Shown piece by piece: positions 1 through 10,845 of a stretch of 25,178 nucleotides of DNA. Position numbers and translations under genes: made by a program. Origin of the DNA: Firmicutes bacterium AF25-13AC (GTDB lineage: Bacteria; Bacillota; Clostridia; Lachnospirales; Lachnospiraceae); assembly GCA_003478935.1 (NCBI GenBank), contig QUFP01000047.1, positions 1 through 25,178 of the forward strand, read 5' to 3'. Position 1 is the first letter of the stretch; every line of letters begins with the position of its first letter. The notes beneath the pieces are model-generated. The model was given only the letters and a program-made list of their open reading frames with translations, was not told the origin of the DNA and made no database searches.

Positions 1-54
1 CGACTATTTTTACTTTTTCTACTGGTTCTATCTTACTCTTTCTGAACATGAAAA

Positions 55-100
55 TACCCCCATATAGGACTTTTATATTTCATTGTCCTATATGAGGGTA
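55..100 (-). terminator. Terminator of the ATP synthase operon
   Basis: Two 16-base arms (55-70 and 85-100) pair with one mismatch around a 14-base loop. Read on the minus strand the stem follows the atpC stop codon by about 25 bases and is followed by TTTTC, a short but usable U tract. Bases 1-54 contain no recognisable gene. Confidence 0.7.
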
Positions 101-125
101 GCATATCACAGACGGGGGATTTTTT

Positions 126-2808
<2,683 letters not shown>

Positions 2809-2826
2809 ACAAACTCTCCTTTAATA

Positions 2827-4341
2827 TTACTGTAAGAACTTCGCCTTATAATTGTTGATGCAATGCTCCAGTTCGCTCTTTGCCTCATCGCCAAGTACGC
2901 CAGTGCGTCGTATCTCTTCCATCGCTGCTTTTCCTTCACGATCAATATCAAGCTCATTGTTTAAGCCAGTCTCAAATTCGTGAATACGCTCTACTGGAAC
3001 GTCTGCTAACAGATCGTTAACTACGGCGTAAATAATAGCAACCTGCTTTTCAACAGGAAGCGGAGAATTTTGAGGCTGCTTTAAAATTTCCACGATACGC
3101 TCGCCCTTTGCAAGTCTCGCCTTTGTATCGGCATCCAAATCGGAGCCAAACTGTGCGAAGCTTTGCAGCTCTCGATACTGTGAATAAATAAGCTTTAATG
3201 TTCCGGCAACCTTCTTCATCGCCTTAATCTGTGCATTTCCACCTACTCGTGATACAGAGATACCAGGGTTTACAGCCGGGCGAATACCTGAGTGGAAAAG
3301 CTCTGTCTCCAAAAAGATCTGTCCGTCTGTGATGGAAATAACGTTTGTCGGAATATAAGCAGATACATCACCTGCCTGTGTCTCAATGATCGGAAGCGCG
3401 GTAAGGGAACCACCGCCCAGCTCATTTGACAACTTAGATGCACGCTCAAGCAGACGTGAATGCAGGTAGAAAACGTCGCCAGGATAAGCCTCACGGCCCG
3501 GTGGACGACGGATCAGCAGGGAAAGTGCACGGTAAGACTCTGCATGCTTACTTAAATCATCATAGATGATCAGCACGTGACGTCCATTTTCCATGAAATA
3601 CTCACCCATACTGCAGCCTGAATATGGCGCAATATATTTTAATGCATTCGCATCGGATGCCGTTGCTGCAACAACAATACTGTACTCCATTGCACCATTT
3701 TTCTCTAACTCAGATACAATGGATGCAACAGAAGAACGCTTCTGTCCAATTGCAACATAAATACAGATGACACCTTTGCCCTTCTGATTAATAATCGTAT
3801 CAACGGCGATCGCAGTCTTACCAGTCTGACGGTCTCCAATGATTAACTCTCTTTGTCCTCTTCCAATCGGGATCATGGAATCAATTGCCTTGATTCCAGT
3901 CTGAAGAGGTTCCTTTACCGGCTGACGGTCACAGATACCTGGCGCATGACGCTCAATTGGGCGGTACTCATATGCACTAACCTGTCCCTTGCCATCAATT
4001 GGCTGTCCAAGTGCATCTACAACACGTCCAAGCAGTGCATCACCTACTGGCACTGACACTACCTTTCCGGTTCTCTTTACAGTCTGACCCTCGCTGATAC
4101 CGTCATCTGTGCCTAAAAGCACAATAGATACACGGTTTTCTTCAAGGTTCTGAGCCAGACCATATGCACCATTTTCAAATGCAAGCAGCTCACCTGCCAT
4201 GCAGTTTGATAATCCGCTGGCACGCACAATGCCGTCGCCGACTGTCAAAACGGTGCCAATCTCACTTTGCTCCAAGGCATTCGAATAATATTTAATCTGG
4301 CTTCGAATAACCTTAGAGATTTCTTCTGGTTTCAGATTCAT
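2827..4341 (-). CDS. atpA: F1Fo ATP synthase subunit alpha
   Basis: The 504-residue product is the non-catalytic nucleotide-binding subunit that alternates with beta in the F1 head. The P-loop GDRQTGKT is at residues 169-176, and the family segments [11 protein letters not shown] and [17 protein letters not shown] are present. The length is normal. The start MNLKPEEIS follows a GAGG ribosome site. The gene begins 30 bases after atpH and ends 18 bases before atpG. No odd residues were seen. Confidence 0.96.
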   Translation of the reverse strand: MNLKPEEISKVIRSQIKYYSNALEQSEIGTVLTVGDGIVRASGLSNCMAGELLAFENGAYGLAQNLEENRVSIVLLGTDDGISEGQTVKRTGKVVSVPVGDALLGRVVDALGQPIDGKGQVSAYEYRPIERHAPGICDRQPVKEPLQTGIKAIDSMIPIGRGQRELIIGDRQTGKTAIAVDTIINQKGKGVICIYVAIGQKRSSVASIVSELEKNGAMEYSIVVAATASDANALKYIAPYSGCSMGEYFMENGRHVLIIYDDLSKHAESYRALSLLIRRPPGREAYPGDVFYLHSRLLERASKLSNELGGGSLTALPIIETQAGDVSAYIPTNVISITDGQIFLETELFHSGIRPAVNPGISVSRVGGNAQIKAMKKVAGTLKLIYSQYRELQSFAQFGSDLDADTKARLAKGERIVEILKQPQNSPLPVEKQVAIIYAVVNDLLADVPVERIHEFETGLNNELDIDREGKAAMEEIRRTGVLGDEAKSELEHCINNYKAKFLQ

Positions 4342-4371
4342 TCGTTCGTCCTCACTTCTGCATATGCTTTT

Positions 4372-4917
4372 TTACTGCTCAATCAGCTTATGCAGTCTCT
4401 CCAATCGGCCGCGGACGCTTCCGTCCAGCTGCCGTCCTTCTATTTCAACTTTCAAACCGCCCATAAGGTTTGGATCGGTCTTTGTAACCAATATGATTTC
4501 CTTCTTCCAGACCTCTTCAAGCTTCGCCTTAAGTGCCGCCTTTTGCTGACTGCTCAAGGTCACTGCACTGACAACATGTGCCTCGGCGATATTGTGATCC
4601 TTCTGGAAGCGCTGCCTGTATTCTTGCTCACATCCTGAAAACTCGGATAAAAGTTCTTCTTCGCATAAAAGCTTTAAAAAATTCACAAGATACTCATCAG
4701 CCTGCGCGCCAAATGCCTTATCAATAAGTCCAAGTCTTGTTTTTCTTGGAACAGATGGCTCCTGAAGCAGCCTAATATAATCTGGATTTTCATCAAAAAG
4801 ACTCTTTACAATGCGAAGCTCATCAAGCAGCTCTTTGCTGTATGTGCGCTGCTCAACATCCTTTTCAAGCGCTAACTCATACAGACTGTCTCCATATAGC
4901 TTTCCGGTTTTTGTCAT
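4372..4917 (-). CDS. atpH: F1Fo ATP synthase subunit delta
   Basis: The 181-residue product is the OSCP-like delta subunit, which ties the b-subunit stator to the top of the alpha/beta ring. The N-terminal helical domain (YGDSLYELALEK) and the C-terminal domain with DPNLMGGLKVEIEGRQLDGSVRGRL are the recognisable family signatures. The ATG overlaps the atpF stop as ATGA, so translation of b and delta, which must assemble together, is probably coupled. Confidence 0.94.
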   Translation of the reverse strand: MTKTGKLYGDSLYELALEKDVEQRTYSKELLDELRIVKSLFDENPDYIRLLQEPSVPRKTRLGLIDKAFGAQADEYLVNFLKLLCEEELLSEFSGCEQEYRQRFQKDHNIAEAHVVSAVTLSSQQKAALKAKLEEVWKKEIILVTKTDPNLMGGLKVEIEGRQLDGSVRGRLERLHKLIEQ

Positions 4918-5420
4918 GATGCCTCACCTACATCTGAAATAAACTCATCAATCAGTTTCTGATGATCTGCTTCCTTTACTTCCTTTTCAATCACCTTTCC
5001 GGCAATGGATACAGCAATATCACCGATCTCGGACTTCATCTGCTGGAATGCAGCAGTGCGCTCCTTGGCGATATCAGCAGATGCCTTTTCCTTGATGGCA
5101 ACTGCTTCCTTCTTTGCGTCAGCAACAATCGCCTCACCTCTCTCGGTAGCACTCTTTTGAGCATCGGAAATGATCTGTCTTGCCTCATCCTTTGCGTTTG
5201 AAATGCTTGCCTCGTATTGATCGCGCATCGTCTTCGCCTCTTCCTTGGCCTTTGTCGCATCTGCGATCTGGGAGTCTGCCATCTGCTTTCTCTCTTCCAC
5301 TACCTTGTTAATACGGTCAAAAAGGAACTTTTTCACCAGAAAAACAGTCAGAAACAAATTACAGATCTGTGCAACGAATGTCCACGGCACAATTCCTACC
5401 AGTTCCTGTACTTCCTTCAT
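4914..5420 (-). CDS. atpF: Fo ATP synthase subunit b
   Basis: The 168-residue product is the peripheral stalk subunit. One N-terminal membrane segment (about residues 10-30, TFVAQICNLFLTVFLVKKFL) is followed by a long charged coiled-coil rich in Ala, Lys and Glu. Its start is preceded by AAAGG at a rather long spacing of about 12 bases. A four-codon reading frame (ATG at 5431) ends in a TGA overlapping the atpF ATG; this may be chance. The roughly 200-base gap upstream, towards atpE, holds three stem-loops listed separately. Confidence 0.94.
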   Translation of the reverse strand: MKEVQELVGIVPWTFVAQICNLFLTVFLVKKFLFDRINKVVEERKQMADSQIADATKAKEEAKTMRDQYEASISNAKDEARQIISDAQKSATERGEAIVADAKKEAVAIKEKASADIAKERTAAFQQMKSEIGDIAVSIAGKVIEKEVKEADHQKLIDEFISDVGEAS

Positions 5421-5469
5421 GTGTCAACCATGCCTTTCTTTTCTTCTATTTAACTTAGCTAATCCCAAC

Positions 5470-5620
5470 GAATTGCTCCGCTGCTTTGCAGCTCTCGCAA
5501 TTCTAAAAACATTCGAATTCGCTGATTTTCTTCGAAAATCGCTGCATTCTCATGTTTTTGCGGGTCTCAAGGTCACAAGCTTCCTCATGCAAGCATGATC
5601 AGCTTGTAACGTTTCGACCC
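5470..5620 (-). repeat. Three tandem stem-loops in the atpE-atpF gap
   Basis: The gap between the c and b genes is nearly filled by three consecutive inverted repeats. Hairpin 1 (5470-5503) pairs GAATTGC with GCAATTC and GCTGC with GCAGC. Hairpin 2 (5505-5559) pairs AAAAACAT with ATGTTTTT and GATTTTC with GAAAATC. Hairpin 3 (5562-5620) pairs GGGTC with GACCC, ACAAGCT with AGCTTGT and TCATGC with GCATGA. None is followed by a minus-strand T tract, so they are not simple terminators. They could be RNA-processing or stability elements, or an inserted palindromic repeat unit. Confidence 0.8.
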
Positions 5621-5623
5621 TGA

Positions 5624-5917
<294 letters not shown>

Positions 5918-5940
5918 TTAGAAAAATCTTTTTTGTTTTA

Positions 5941-6705
5941 TTAGCCCTCTTCTGCGGCGTTTGCGATATACATAATCGTCAGCATACAGAAAATGAATGC
6001 CTGCATAACACCTGAGAACCAGTCAAAATATAAAGATGTAATTGCCGGAAGCCCCACCGACAAAAACGGAATTGTTCCAAGCACACTTCCTACTGCGCCT
6101 GGAATCAGACCAAACAGCGCCTTTGTTGCAGTTGCAAGCGCTGCGTAAATCAAACCATCAATAACGACACCAGACAGAATATTTCCAAAATGACGGCATG
6201 CCATGCTGACTGGTGTTGCCAACTCAGACAAAATGTTAAACGGCGTCATAACTGGAATTGGCTGTGTAAAGCCCTTTAAATATCCGCCAAGCTTGTTAGT
6301 CTGGATCTTCTTTGCCGTGATCATAATAAATACAACCACTGCCCATGCTGCTTCTGTTGACAGATCTGCCGTTGGGCTTCGAAGACCAAGAAGACTGATT
6401 AGATTTGAAAATACACTAGTGGTAAACAACGCTGCGATAAACGGAATCATGTAGTCAAACTTATAACCACCCGTATTTCCGCGCACAAAGTTGTTCGCCT
6501 TTTCTACCAGAAACTCAGCCACTGCCTGACGCTTTGAGATGTTTGTTACTTTTAAGTCATGTGTCAGCCACAGGCAAAGCACTGCAATAACTGCCATGAC
6601 AATCCAACTGACCACCATAGTCTCACTGATCTGAAGATCACCCAGAATAGGAATGTTCGTCGGAATCGTAAAAAACACCTGAGCTCCTGAAATGTCAAAA
6701 TCCAT
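5941..6705 (-). CDS. atpB: Fo ATP synthase subunit a
   Basis: The 254-residue membrane protein forms the ion half-channels facing the c-ring. Several hydrophobic segments are visible. The essential Arg of the family is in SMACRHFGNILSG (about residue 170), within the helix that opposes the c-ring carboxylate. The C-terminal stretch (QAFIFCMLTIMYIANAAEE) matches the last conserved helix. It starts three bases after the atpI-like stop, so the ribosome site lies inside the preceding gene. Confidence 0.94.
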   Translation of the reverse strand: MDFDISGAQVFFTIPTNIPILGDLQISETMVVSWIVMAVIAVLCLWLTHDLKVTNISKRQAVAEFLVEKANNFVRGNTGGYKFDYMIPFIAALFTTSVFSNLISLLGLRSPTADLSTEAAWAVVVFIMITAKKIQTNKLGGYLKGFTQPIPVMTPFNILSELATPVSMACRHFGNILSGVVIDGLIYAALATATKALFGLIPGAVGSVLGTIPFLSVGLPAITSLYFDWFSGVMQAFIFCMLTIMYIANAAEEG

Positions 6706-6708
6706 TGT

Positions 6709-7182
6709 TTACTGTTCACTTCCTTTCCCAGCTGTGGGATCAGCTGACTGGCTGTCCTTTTTTTCCTGCGCAAGCTTAGCTTTTCCAATTGTAAGATAAT
6801 AGATTTTTATTACCATACTAGGAAACAGAAGCGGAATAATTCCGGCTGCCCCATTAAAACACGGAGCTGCAAGCGCTACAACACCCCACGCAAGCATTAA
6901 AAGCGTTCTTTGACGCTGACTAACCTGCATGCGCTGACGCGCTCTGCCTTCGTCTGTCTCTGCAGCTACCTTCTGAACTGTAAGTCCCATAAGGAAAAAA
7001 TTTCCAGCTGCAAAAATAAAACCGCCAATGCCGGCAAGAAATACCGTATAATCAAACGGTATCTTTTCCGGATTCACCTGATGAAGAAAGAAAAATACAA
7101 CCCACATCAGTACAACACCAATGGCAGTTCCAGATGCAATCCGCATCGTTTCCTGCTTTACCGCAGGAGATACACTTCTCAT
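6709..7182 (-). CDS. atpI: AtpI-like ATP synthase accessory membrane protein
   Basis: The 157-residue protein has four predicted membrane segments (about 17-35, 47-66, 93-108 and 112-131) and a hydrophilic C-terminal tail rich in Lys, Ser and Asp. Size, topology and position just before subunit a fit the AtpI family, reported to assist c-ring assembly or Mg2+ handling. The family is poorly conserved, so the name rests mainly on context. It follows the AtpZ-like gene by about 43 bases. Confidence 0.7.
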   Translation of the reverse strand: MRSVSPAVKQETMRIASGTAIGVVLMWVVFFFLHQVNPEKIPFDYTVFLAGIGGFIFAAGNFFLMGLTVQKVAAETDEGRARQRMQVSQRQRTLLMLAWGVVALAAPCFNGAAGIIPLLFPSMVIKIYYLTIGKAKLAQEKKDSQSADPTAGKGSEQ

Positions 7183-7225
7183 TCTCTCACCTTCCCTTTC
7201 TTAATGATAACAATTCATGCCATCA

Positions 7226-7477
7226 TTAAACATGATCATTAAATCCGAATGGTTTCTTGTCCTTCTTTTTATTATTATGCTTTTTCGCACGCAAATACAG
7301 CTTATACCAAGTCATAATGCCGGCTCCTATCCCAAAGATCAAGCCGATGATATAAACCCAGCTGCCTACACCTGTATGTTCACAAAGCCAATAACAAAAA
7401 TACAAACATGCAAGGAGAGGGATCACAAGTGTCAGTCCTAACTGAATAATCACAAACAGCCACCATCCTTTCACCAT
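7226..7477 (-). CDS. Small AtpZ-like membrane protein, first gene of the atp operon
   Basis: The 83-residue protein has two hydrophobic segments (about 5-30 and 38-60) and a very basic tail (KKHNNKKKDKKP). This topology and its place at the head of the atp operon fit the AtpZ/AtpI family of two-helix proteins. AtpZ and AtpI have been reported to form a cation channel or c-ring assembly aid in other bacteria; that role is inference here. GGATGG lies only a few bases before the ATG, a weak ribosome site. A leader of about 280 bases precedes it. Confidence 0.65.
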   Translation of the reverse strand: MVKGWWLFVIIQLGLTLVIPLLACLYFCYWLCEHTGVGSWVYIIGLIFGIGAGIMTWYKLYLRAKKHNNKKKDKKPFGFNDHV

Positions 7478-7541
7478 TTGCTAACTAGTATAACAGTTTT
7501 TAACGGAAAAGAAAAGAAAATTTTCTATAAAACCCTTTCCA

Positions 7542-7754
7542 AAAACTACTATATACTGTTCACGGAGCTAGATTACGAAAGCCCTTCGGTGCAATGGTTT
7601 CGTCGCCGAACCAAACTCCGCAGGCTCCTTTTATGTTCTTTATTATCATACATTACTTTGAAAGACCTGCTTCAAGTGTTCGGCTTGTGAAAACCATTCA
7701 CCTTCGGGCATAGCAGAAAATATTGACGCATCCGTGAACTTTAAAACTACTATA
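7542..7754. repeat. Palindromic MITE-like element in the atp leader, with 12-bp flanking direct repeats
   Basis: Terminal arms GTTCACGGA (7558-7566) and TCCGTGAAC (7731-7739) are perfect inverted repeats. Inside, GCCC/GGGC (7581/7706), GGTG/CACC (7588/7699), AATGGTTT/AAACCATT (7593/7691), GCCGAAC/GTTCGGC (7605/7678) and GCAGG/CCTGC (7620/7666) continue the pairing towards a central AT-rich loop. AAAACTACTATA occurs directly outside both ends (7542-7553 and 7743-7754), like a target duplication. No convincing gene lies inside. It falls between the predicted atp promoter and the first atp gene. Confidence 0.75.
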
Positions 7755-7767
7755 GTCAGCATAGTCG

Positions 7768-7796
7768 ATTATATTTTTTTTCGTTTATGCTTTCAA
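7768..7796 (-). promoter_or_regulatory. Predicted sigma-A promoter of the atp operon
   Basis: On the minus strand TTGAAA (7791-7796) and TATAAT (7768-7773) are separated by exactly 17 bases. The predicted start is near 7761, which puts the palindromic element at 7558-7739 into the 5' untranslated leader. Confidence 0.7.
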
Positions 7797-7895
7797 TAGA
7801 CAATGATTTCTTCGTGTTCAAATTTACACAAAACGGTTTGCGTGTCTATGAAAAACACGAATTGAAAATTTTTTTGAAAAAATTTGAAAAAGTGC

Positions 7896-7924
7896 TTGCA
7901 TTTTGTTCTGAGTTGTGGTATCAT
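7896..7924 (+). promoter_or_regulatory. Promoter of the tRNA-Tyr/tRNA-Leu pair
   Basis: TTGCAT (7896-7901) and TATCAT (7919-7924) are 17 bases apart, ending 26 bases before the tRNA-Tyr 5' end. It is divergent from the atp promoter. Confidence 0.65.
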
Positions 7925-7950
7925 TCATAACTGTCAAGGAAATATGACAT

Positions 7951-8032
7951 GGATGGATTCCCGAGTGGCCAAAGGGGACAGACTGTAAATCTGCTGCAAC
8001 TTGCTTCGGTGGTTCGAATCCACCTCCATCCA
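7951..8032 (+). tRNA. tRNA-Tyr (GTA)
   Basis: The acceptor stem pairs GGATGGA (7951-7957) with TCCATCC (8025-8031), with discriminator A at 8032. The anticodon GTA is at 7985-7987 in the loop CTGTAAA. A long variable arm follows, as expected for bacterial tRNA-Tyr, and the T arm holds GGTTCGAATCC. The CCA end is not encoded. Confidence 0.96.
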
Positions 8033-8053
8033 TTGAGCTTCACAAGAAGCTAT

Positions 8054-8139
8054 GCCGCAGTGGCGGAACTGGCAGACGCCCGGGACTTAAAATCCCGTGG
8101 GTAGTGATACCCGTACCGGTTCGATTCCGGTCTGCGGCA
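8054..8139 (+). tRNA. tRNA-Leu (TAA)
   Basis: The acceptor stem pairs GCCGCAG (8054-8060) with CTGCGGC (8132-8138), with discriminator A at 8139. The anticodon loop CTTAAAA gives TAA at 8088-8090. A long variable arm (GTGGGTAGTGATACCCGT) identifies a class II tRNA. CCA is not encoded. It follows tRNA-Tyr by 21 bases and is probably co-transcribed. Confidence 0.96.
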
Positions 8140-8144
8140 TTGAA

Positions 8145-8180
8145 AACAGTAATCGAAAGATTGCTGTTTTTCTTTTTCTC
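8145..8180 (+). terminator. Terminator after the tRNA genes
   Basis: AACAGTAATC pairs with GATTGCTGTT (one T-G pair) around a GAAA tetraloop, then TTTCTTTTTC. A second, stronger 12-bp stem (8202-8213 with 8226-8237) followed by TTTT lies just downstream and may act as backup. The first stem also has TTTTC on its minus side, so it could help end the converging HAD gene transcript. Confidence 0.85.
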
Positions 8181-8201
8181 ATTTTTGTTTGTTTTGTTTT
8201 T

Positions 8202-8240
8202 ACCGCTTCCCGGAAAGCTAAATGACCGGGAAGCGGTTTT
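8202..8240 (+). terminator. Second plus-strand terminator hairpin
   Basis: A perfect 12-bp stem (ACCGCTTCCCGG with CCGGGAAGCGGT) with a 12-base loop is followed by TTTTCTC on the plus strand. On the minus strand an A-rich stretch follows, so it should serve the tRNA transcript and not the HAD gene. Confidence 0.7.
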
Positions 8241-8257
8241 CTCATTATTTGCTCATT

Positions 8258-8965
8258 CTATTTTCCAATCATGGATTCGCTTACTTCATCCCAATTCTTA
8301 TAATAACAGTCTGCGACCTTTCGAATCTTCTCCTCGTCCTGATTATATGAATCATAAATACCCACAGTAATAAAGCCTGCATTCTTTGCAGTAACAATAG
8401 CATGAAGTGCGTCCTCAAATACAACTGTCTCTGAAGGCTTACTTCCAATCTCTTTTGCAGCGGCAAGATAAATATCTGGTTCTGTCTTTCCCTTTCCAAT
8501 ATCACTGCATGTCAAAATTCCTTTAAAATAACTCCAAACGCCAAGACGCTTTAAGCCAGCTGTAACACATGCACTGTCACTTGAGGTTGCAATAATCATT
8601 GGAATGCCTTTTGATGCAAGCAACTTAATTACCTGTTCTACGCCTGGTTTTAGCTGCACCTCATCCTCATAGAAGCCGCGTATAAGCTCGCGTATACCGT
8701 CAAGAATCTGCGTCCTCGTCAAACTCACACCATAGTGGTCAATTAAATAATCTGCACCCTCTTCCATCGACATAGTCATGATCTTCTCGGAAAGATTTTC
8801 CTCTGGTTCTAATCCAAGGCTATTTAGATAACGTACCGCTGCCTCTTCCCAGATCACCATAGAATCAAGAAGTGTGCCATCCACATCGAAAATCACACCG
8901 TGGATACCTACCCACTTATTTGCTTCCTTATTATTAAAATTATTCTCATCTGAAAATTTATTCAT
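8258..8965 (-). CDS. HAD-family phosphatase, beta-phosphoglucomutase-like
   Basis: The 235-residue soluble enzyme belongs to the haloacid dehalogenase superfamily. Motif I is DVDGTLLDS (nucleophile Asp27, acid/base Asp29), motif II is the ATSSD segment, motif III is the Lys in GKGKTEPDIYL, and motif IV is FEDA. A helical cap lies between motifs I and II, the type found in beta-phosphoglucomutases and small sugar or nucleotide phosphatases. The substrate cannot be deduced. The N terminus has about 20 extra polar residues before the core, but the start has AGGAGG seven bases upstream. An extended -10 (TGATATAAT on the minus strand, around 8997-9005) precedes it. Confidence 0.88.
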   Translation of the reverse strand: MNKFSDENNFNNKEANKWVGIHGVIFDVDGTLLDSMVIWEEAAVRYLNSLGLEPEENLSEKIMTMSMEEGADYLIDHYGVSLTRTQILDGIRELIRGFYEDEVQLKPGVEQVIKLLASKGIPMIIATSSDSACVTAGLKRLGVWSYFKGILTCSDIGKGKTEPDIYLAAAKEIGSKPSETVVFEDALHAIVTAKNAGFITVGIYDSYNQDEEKIRKVADCYYKNWDEVSESMIGK

Positions 8966-8996
8966 GCAAACCTCCTGGCTTTGTTAACTTTTTTTG

Positions 8997-9005
8997 ATTA
9001 TATCA
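8997..9005 (-). promoter_or_regulatory. Extended -10 promoter candidate of the HAD gene
   Basis: The minus strand reads TGATATAAT, an extended -10, about 30 bases before the HAD start codon. No good -35 is visible, which is tolerated by extended -10 promoters. Confidence 0.4.
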
Positions 9006-9012
9006 CAGTTTT

Positions 9013-9058
9013 GCCAGATGGGACAGGGGCAATCTATTTTGACACTCCAGACAATGCC
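9013..9058. repeat. Interspersed intergenic repeat, copy 1
   Basis: GGGACAGGGGCAAT (9020-9033) occurs again exactly at 13490-13503 and in near-identical form at 17021-17032. The adjoining stretch 9030-9058 matches 17629-17657 at 27 of 29 positions. It fills the gap between the ABC transporter stop and the HAD promoter. Confidence 0.75.
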
Positions 9059-9086
9059 TTCAGCGATTCAATATCAGCAAAAGCAA

Positions 9087-10844
9087 TTAACCGCTCACTC
9101 TCATAAACGAAGCCAATTTCCAGCTTACTGCCTGTTCTCTGGCATCTACAAATCTCTTATATATACCATCTTGCGTCATAAGCTGTTCATGTGTTCCCTT
9201 CTGTACAATTCTTCCTTTATCAACAACTACTATCTGATCTGCATGACGAACAGTCTTTAATCTGTGCGCAATCATGATGATTGTCTTTTCTTTTGTGAGT
9301 GCTTCTATGGCATCCATCAAATCCTTTTCATTCTCCGGATCAACATTAGCTGTTGCCTCGTCTAATATGACGACTGGCGCATCCTTCATAATAGCACGTG
9401 CTATAGAAATACGCTGCTTCTGGCCTCCTGAAAGCGATGAACCACCCTCTCCAATCACTGTATCATAACCATTCGGAAGTTGACTTATAAATTCATGACA
9501 GCATGCTTTCTTTGCAGCTGCTACAACTTCCTCGTGTGTTGCATCCTGACGACCAAATTTGATATTATTTTCAATCGTATCGGCAAACAAATATACTGTC
9601 TGAAATACAAAGGAAAAATTGTTCATCAGACTGTTCATGCTGTAATCCTTCACATTTACACCGCCAAGTGTGACTTTGCCTTCATCTACGTCCCAAAATC
9701 TTGCGATCAAATTGCACAATGTAGATTTACCGCCACCAGATGGACCAACAATTGCTGTTGTTGTCTTTTCAGGAATTGAAAGCGATACATCATCAATGAT
9801 TTTTCTCTTGTCATAAGAAAACGAAATGTGGTCAAGTTTAATATTACAGTTTTGCGGCTTGATTTCTTTTCCGTCAATGTCCATTGTGTCAAGCTCAAGA
9901 ATTGCATTTGCCTTATCTACGCACACACTTACTACATGCAAAAGTGAGGAGTAGTTTCCGGCACACTCAAGGCTTGAATAAAGCATAAATGCTGATATCG
10001 TCATACCGATTGCATAAATTGCACTCATCGTTCCATTTATGTAAAATGCCGCACTACTGATCACAATAACTGCTCCTGTGATCTTCGTCACAATTCCCTG
10101 AAGAAAATGATATGGCACAAATAAAAGCTCCATTTTCGTGTTGATCTTCGCACATGCTTCGTTTGCATCATTCAGCCGTTTTGCCTGCTTGCCAAGCAGG
10201 TTATAAGATTTTACTTCTGATATTCCCTGAATGTATTCCATGATCTGGCTAATCAGCTCCGTATCACACTGAACTTTTTTCTCTGAATCACTCTTTCCAG
10301 CCTTTTGCATGATTGAATTGATTACAAAGAAAATGACTACACCAGCCGCTGATATCAAACCAATTCTCCAATCAAAAATGAGAATCATAAGAACAATCAT
10401 AGTTGTTTCCAGAATACCCTGTGTCGTCAGCATAACGACTCTAGCCGCAATATCACCAAGCATTTCCATAGTATTCGTTGTAACAGAAGAAATCTCACCT
10501 ATACTGTTTGAATTAAAATATCCCATTGGAAGATATCGAAGATGTTCTGCTATCTTTATCCTCGTAAAAGCACTTGCATTATACCCGCCTTCTGTCTGGA
10601 GCACGGTTGAAAATCTCTTGCAGATAATATCAACTACAATGGCAATTCCCATAATAGCAATTGAACCAATGATATATTTTCCCATGGCTTCTTTACTCAT
10701 CAATCCGATCAGTACATACATGATAGCCGGTATCTTCATCGCAGAGGCAAGGGCTTCTGCAAGACCGATCACTATGGACAATTTAAATTTATTTTCATTT
10801 TCTTTTCCGGAAAACTTAAAAAACTTAGCCAGAATCTCAAACAT
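9087..10844 (-). CDS. ABC exporter-type half transporter, subunit 2 of a heterodimer
   Basis: The 585-residue protein fuses a six-helix membrane domain (residues about 20-300) to an ATPase domain. Walker A GPSGGGKST is at 367-375, the signature LSGGQ at 471-475 and Walker B VILDE at 492-496 followed by ATANVDPENE; the switch His is in MIAHRLKT. The frame is open further upstream, but AGGAGG and the stop of the preceding gene place the start at 10844, one base after that stop. It pairs with the upstream ABC gene; both ATP sites look intact. The ATAxxDPENE D-loop resembles siderophore-handling YbtPQ/IrtAB-type pairs, so import or export is open. Confidence 0.9.
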   Translation of the reverse strand: MFEILAKFFKFSGKENENKFKLSIVIGLAEALASAMKIPAIMYVLIGLMSKEAMGKYIIGSIAIMGIAIVVDIICKRFSTVLQTEGGYNASAFTRIKIAEHLRYLPMGYFNSNSIGEISSVTTNTMEMLGDIAARVVMLTTQGILETTMIVLMILIFDWRIGLISAAGVVIFFVINSIMQKAGKSDSEKKVQCDTELISQIMEYIQGISEVKSYNLLGKQAKRLNDANEACAKINTKMELLFVPYHFLQGIVTKITGAVIVISSAAFYINGTMSAIYAIGMTISAFMLYSSLECAGNYSSLLHVVSVCVDKANAILELDTMDIDGKEIKPQNCNIKLDHISFSYDKRKIIDDVSLSIPEKTTTAIVGPSGGGKSTLCNLIARFWDVDEGKVTLGGVNVKDYSMNSLMNNFSFVFQTVYLFADTIENNIKFGRQDATHEEVVAAAKKACCHEFISQLPNGYDTVIGEGGSSLSGGQKQRISIARAIMKDAPVVILDEATANVDPENEKDLMDAIEALTKEKTIIMIAHRLKTVRHADQIVVVDKGRIVQKGTHEQLMTQDGIYKRFVDAREQAVSWKLASFMRVSG

Positions 10845-10845
10845 A

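Noticed and set aside
7558..7739. Known riboswitch class in the atp leader
   Set aside because: No core of a class I know is present, and the terminal inverted repeats with flanking direct repeats fit an inserted element better.
8202..8240. Terminator for the HAD gene
   Set aside because: On the minus strand the stem is followed by A-rich, not T-rich, sequence, so polarity fits the tRNA transcript.
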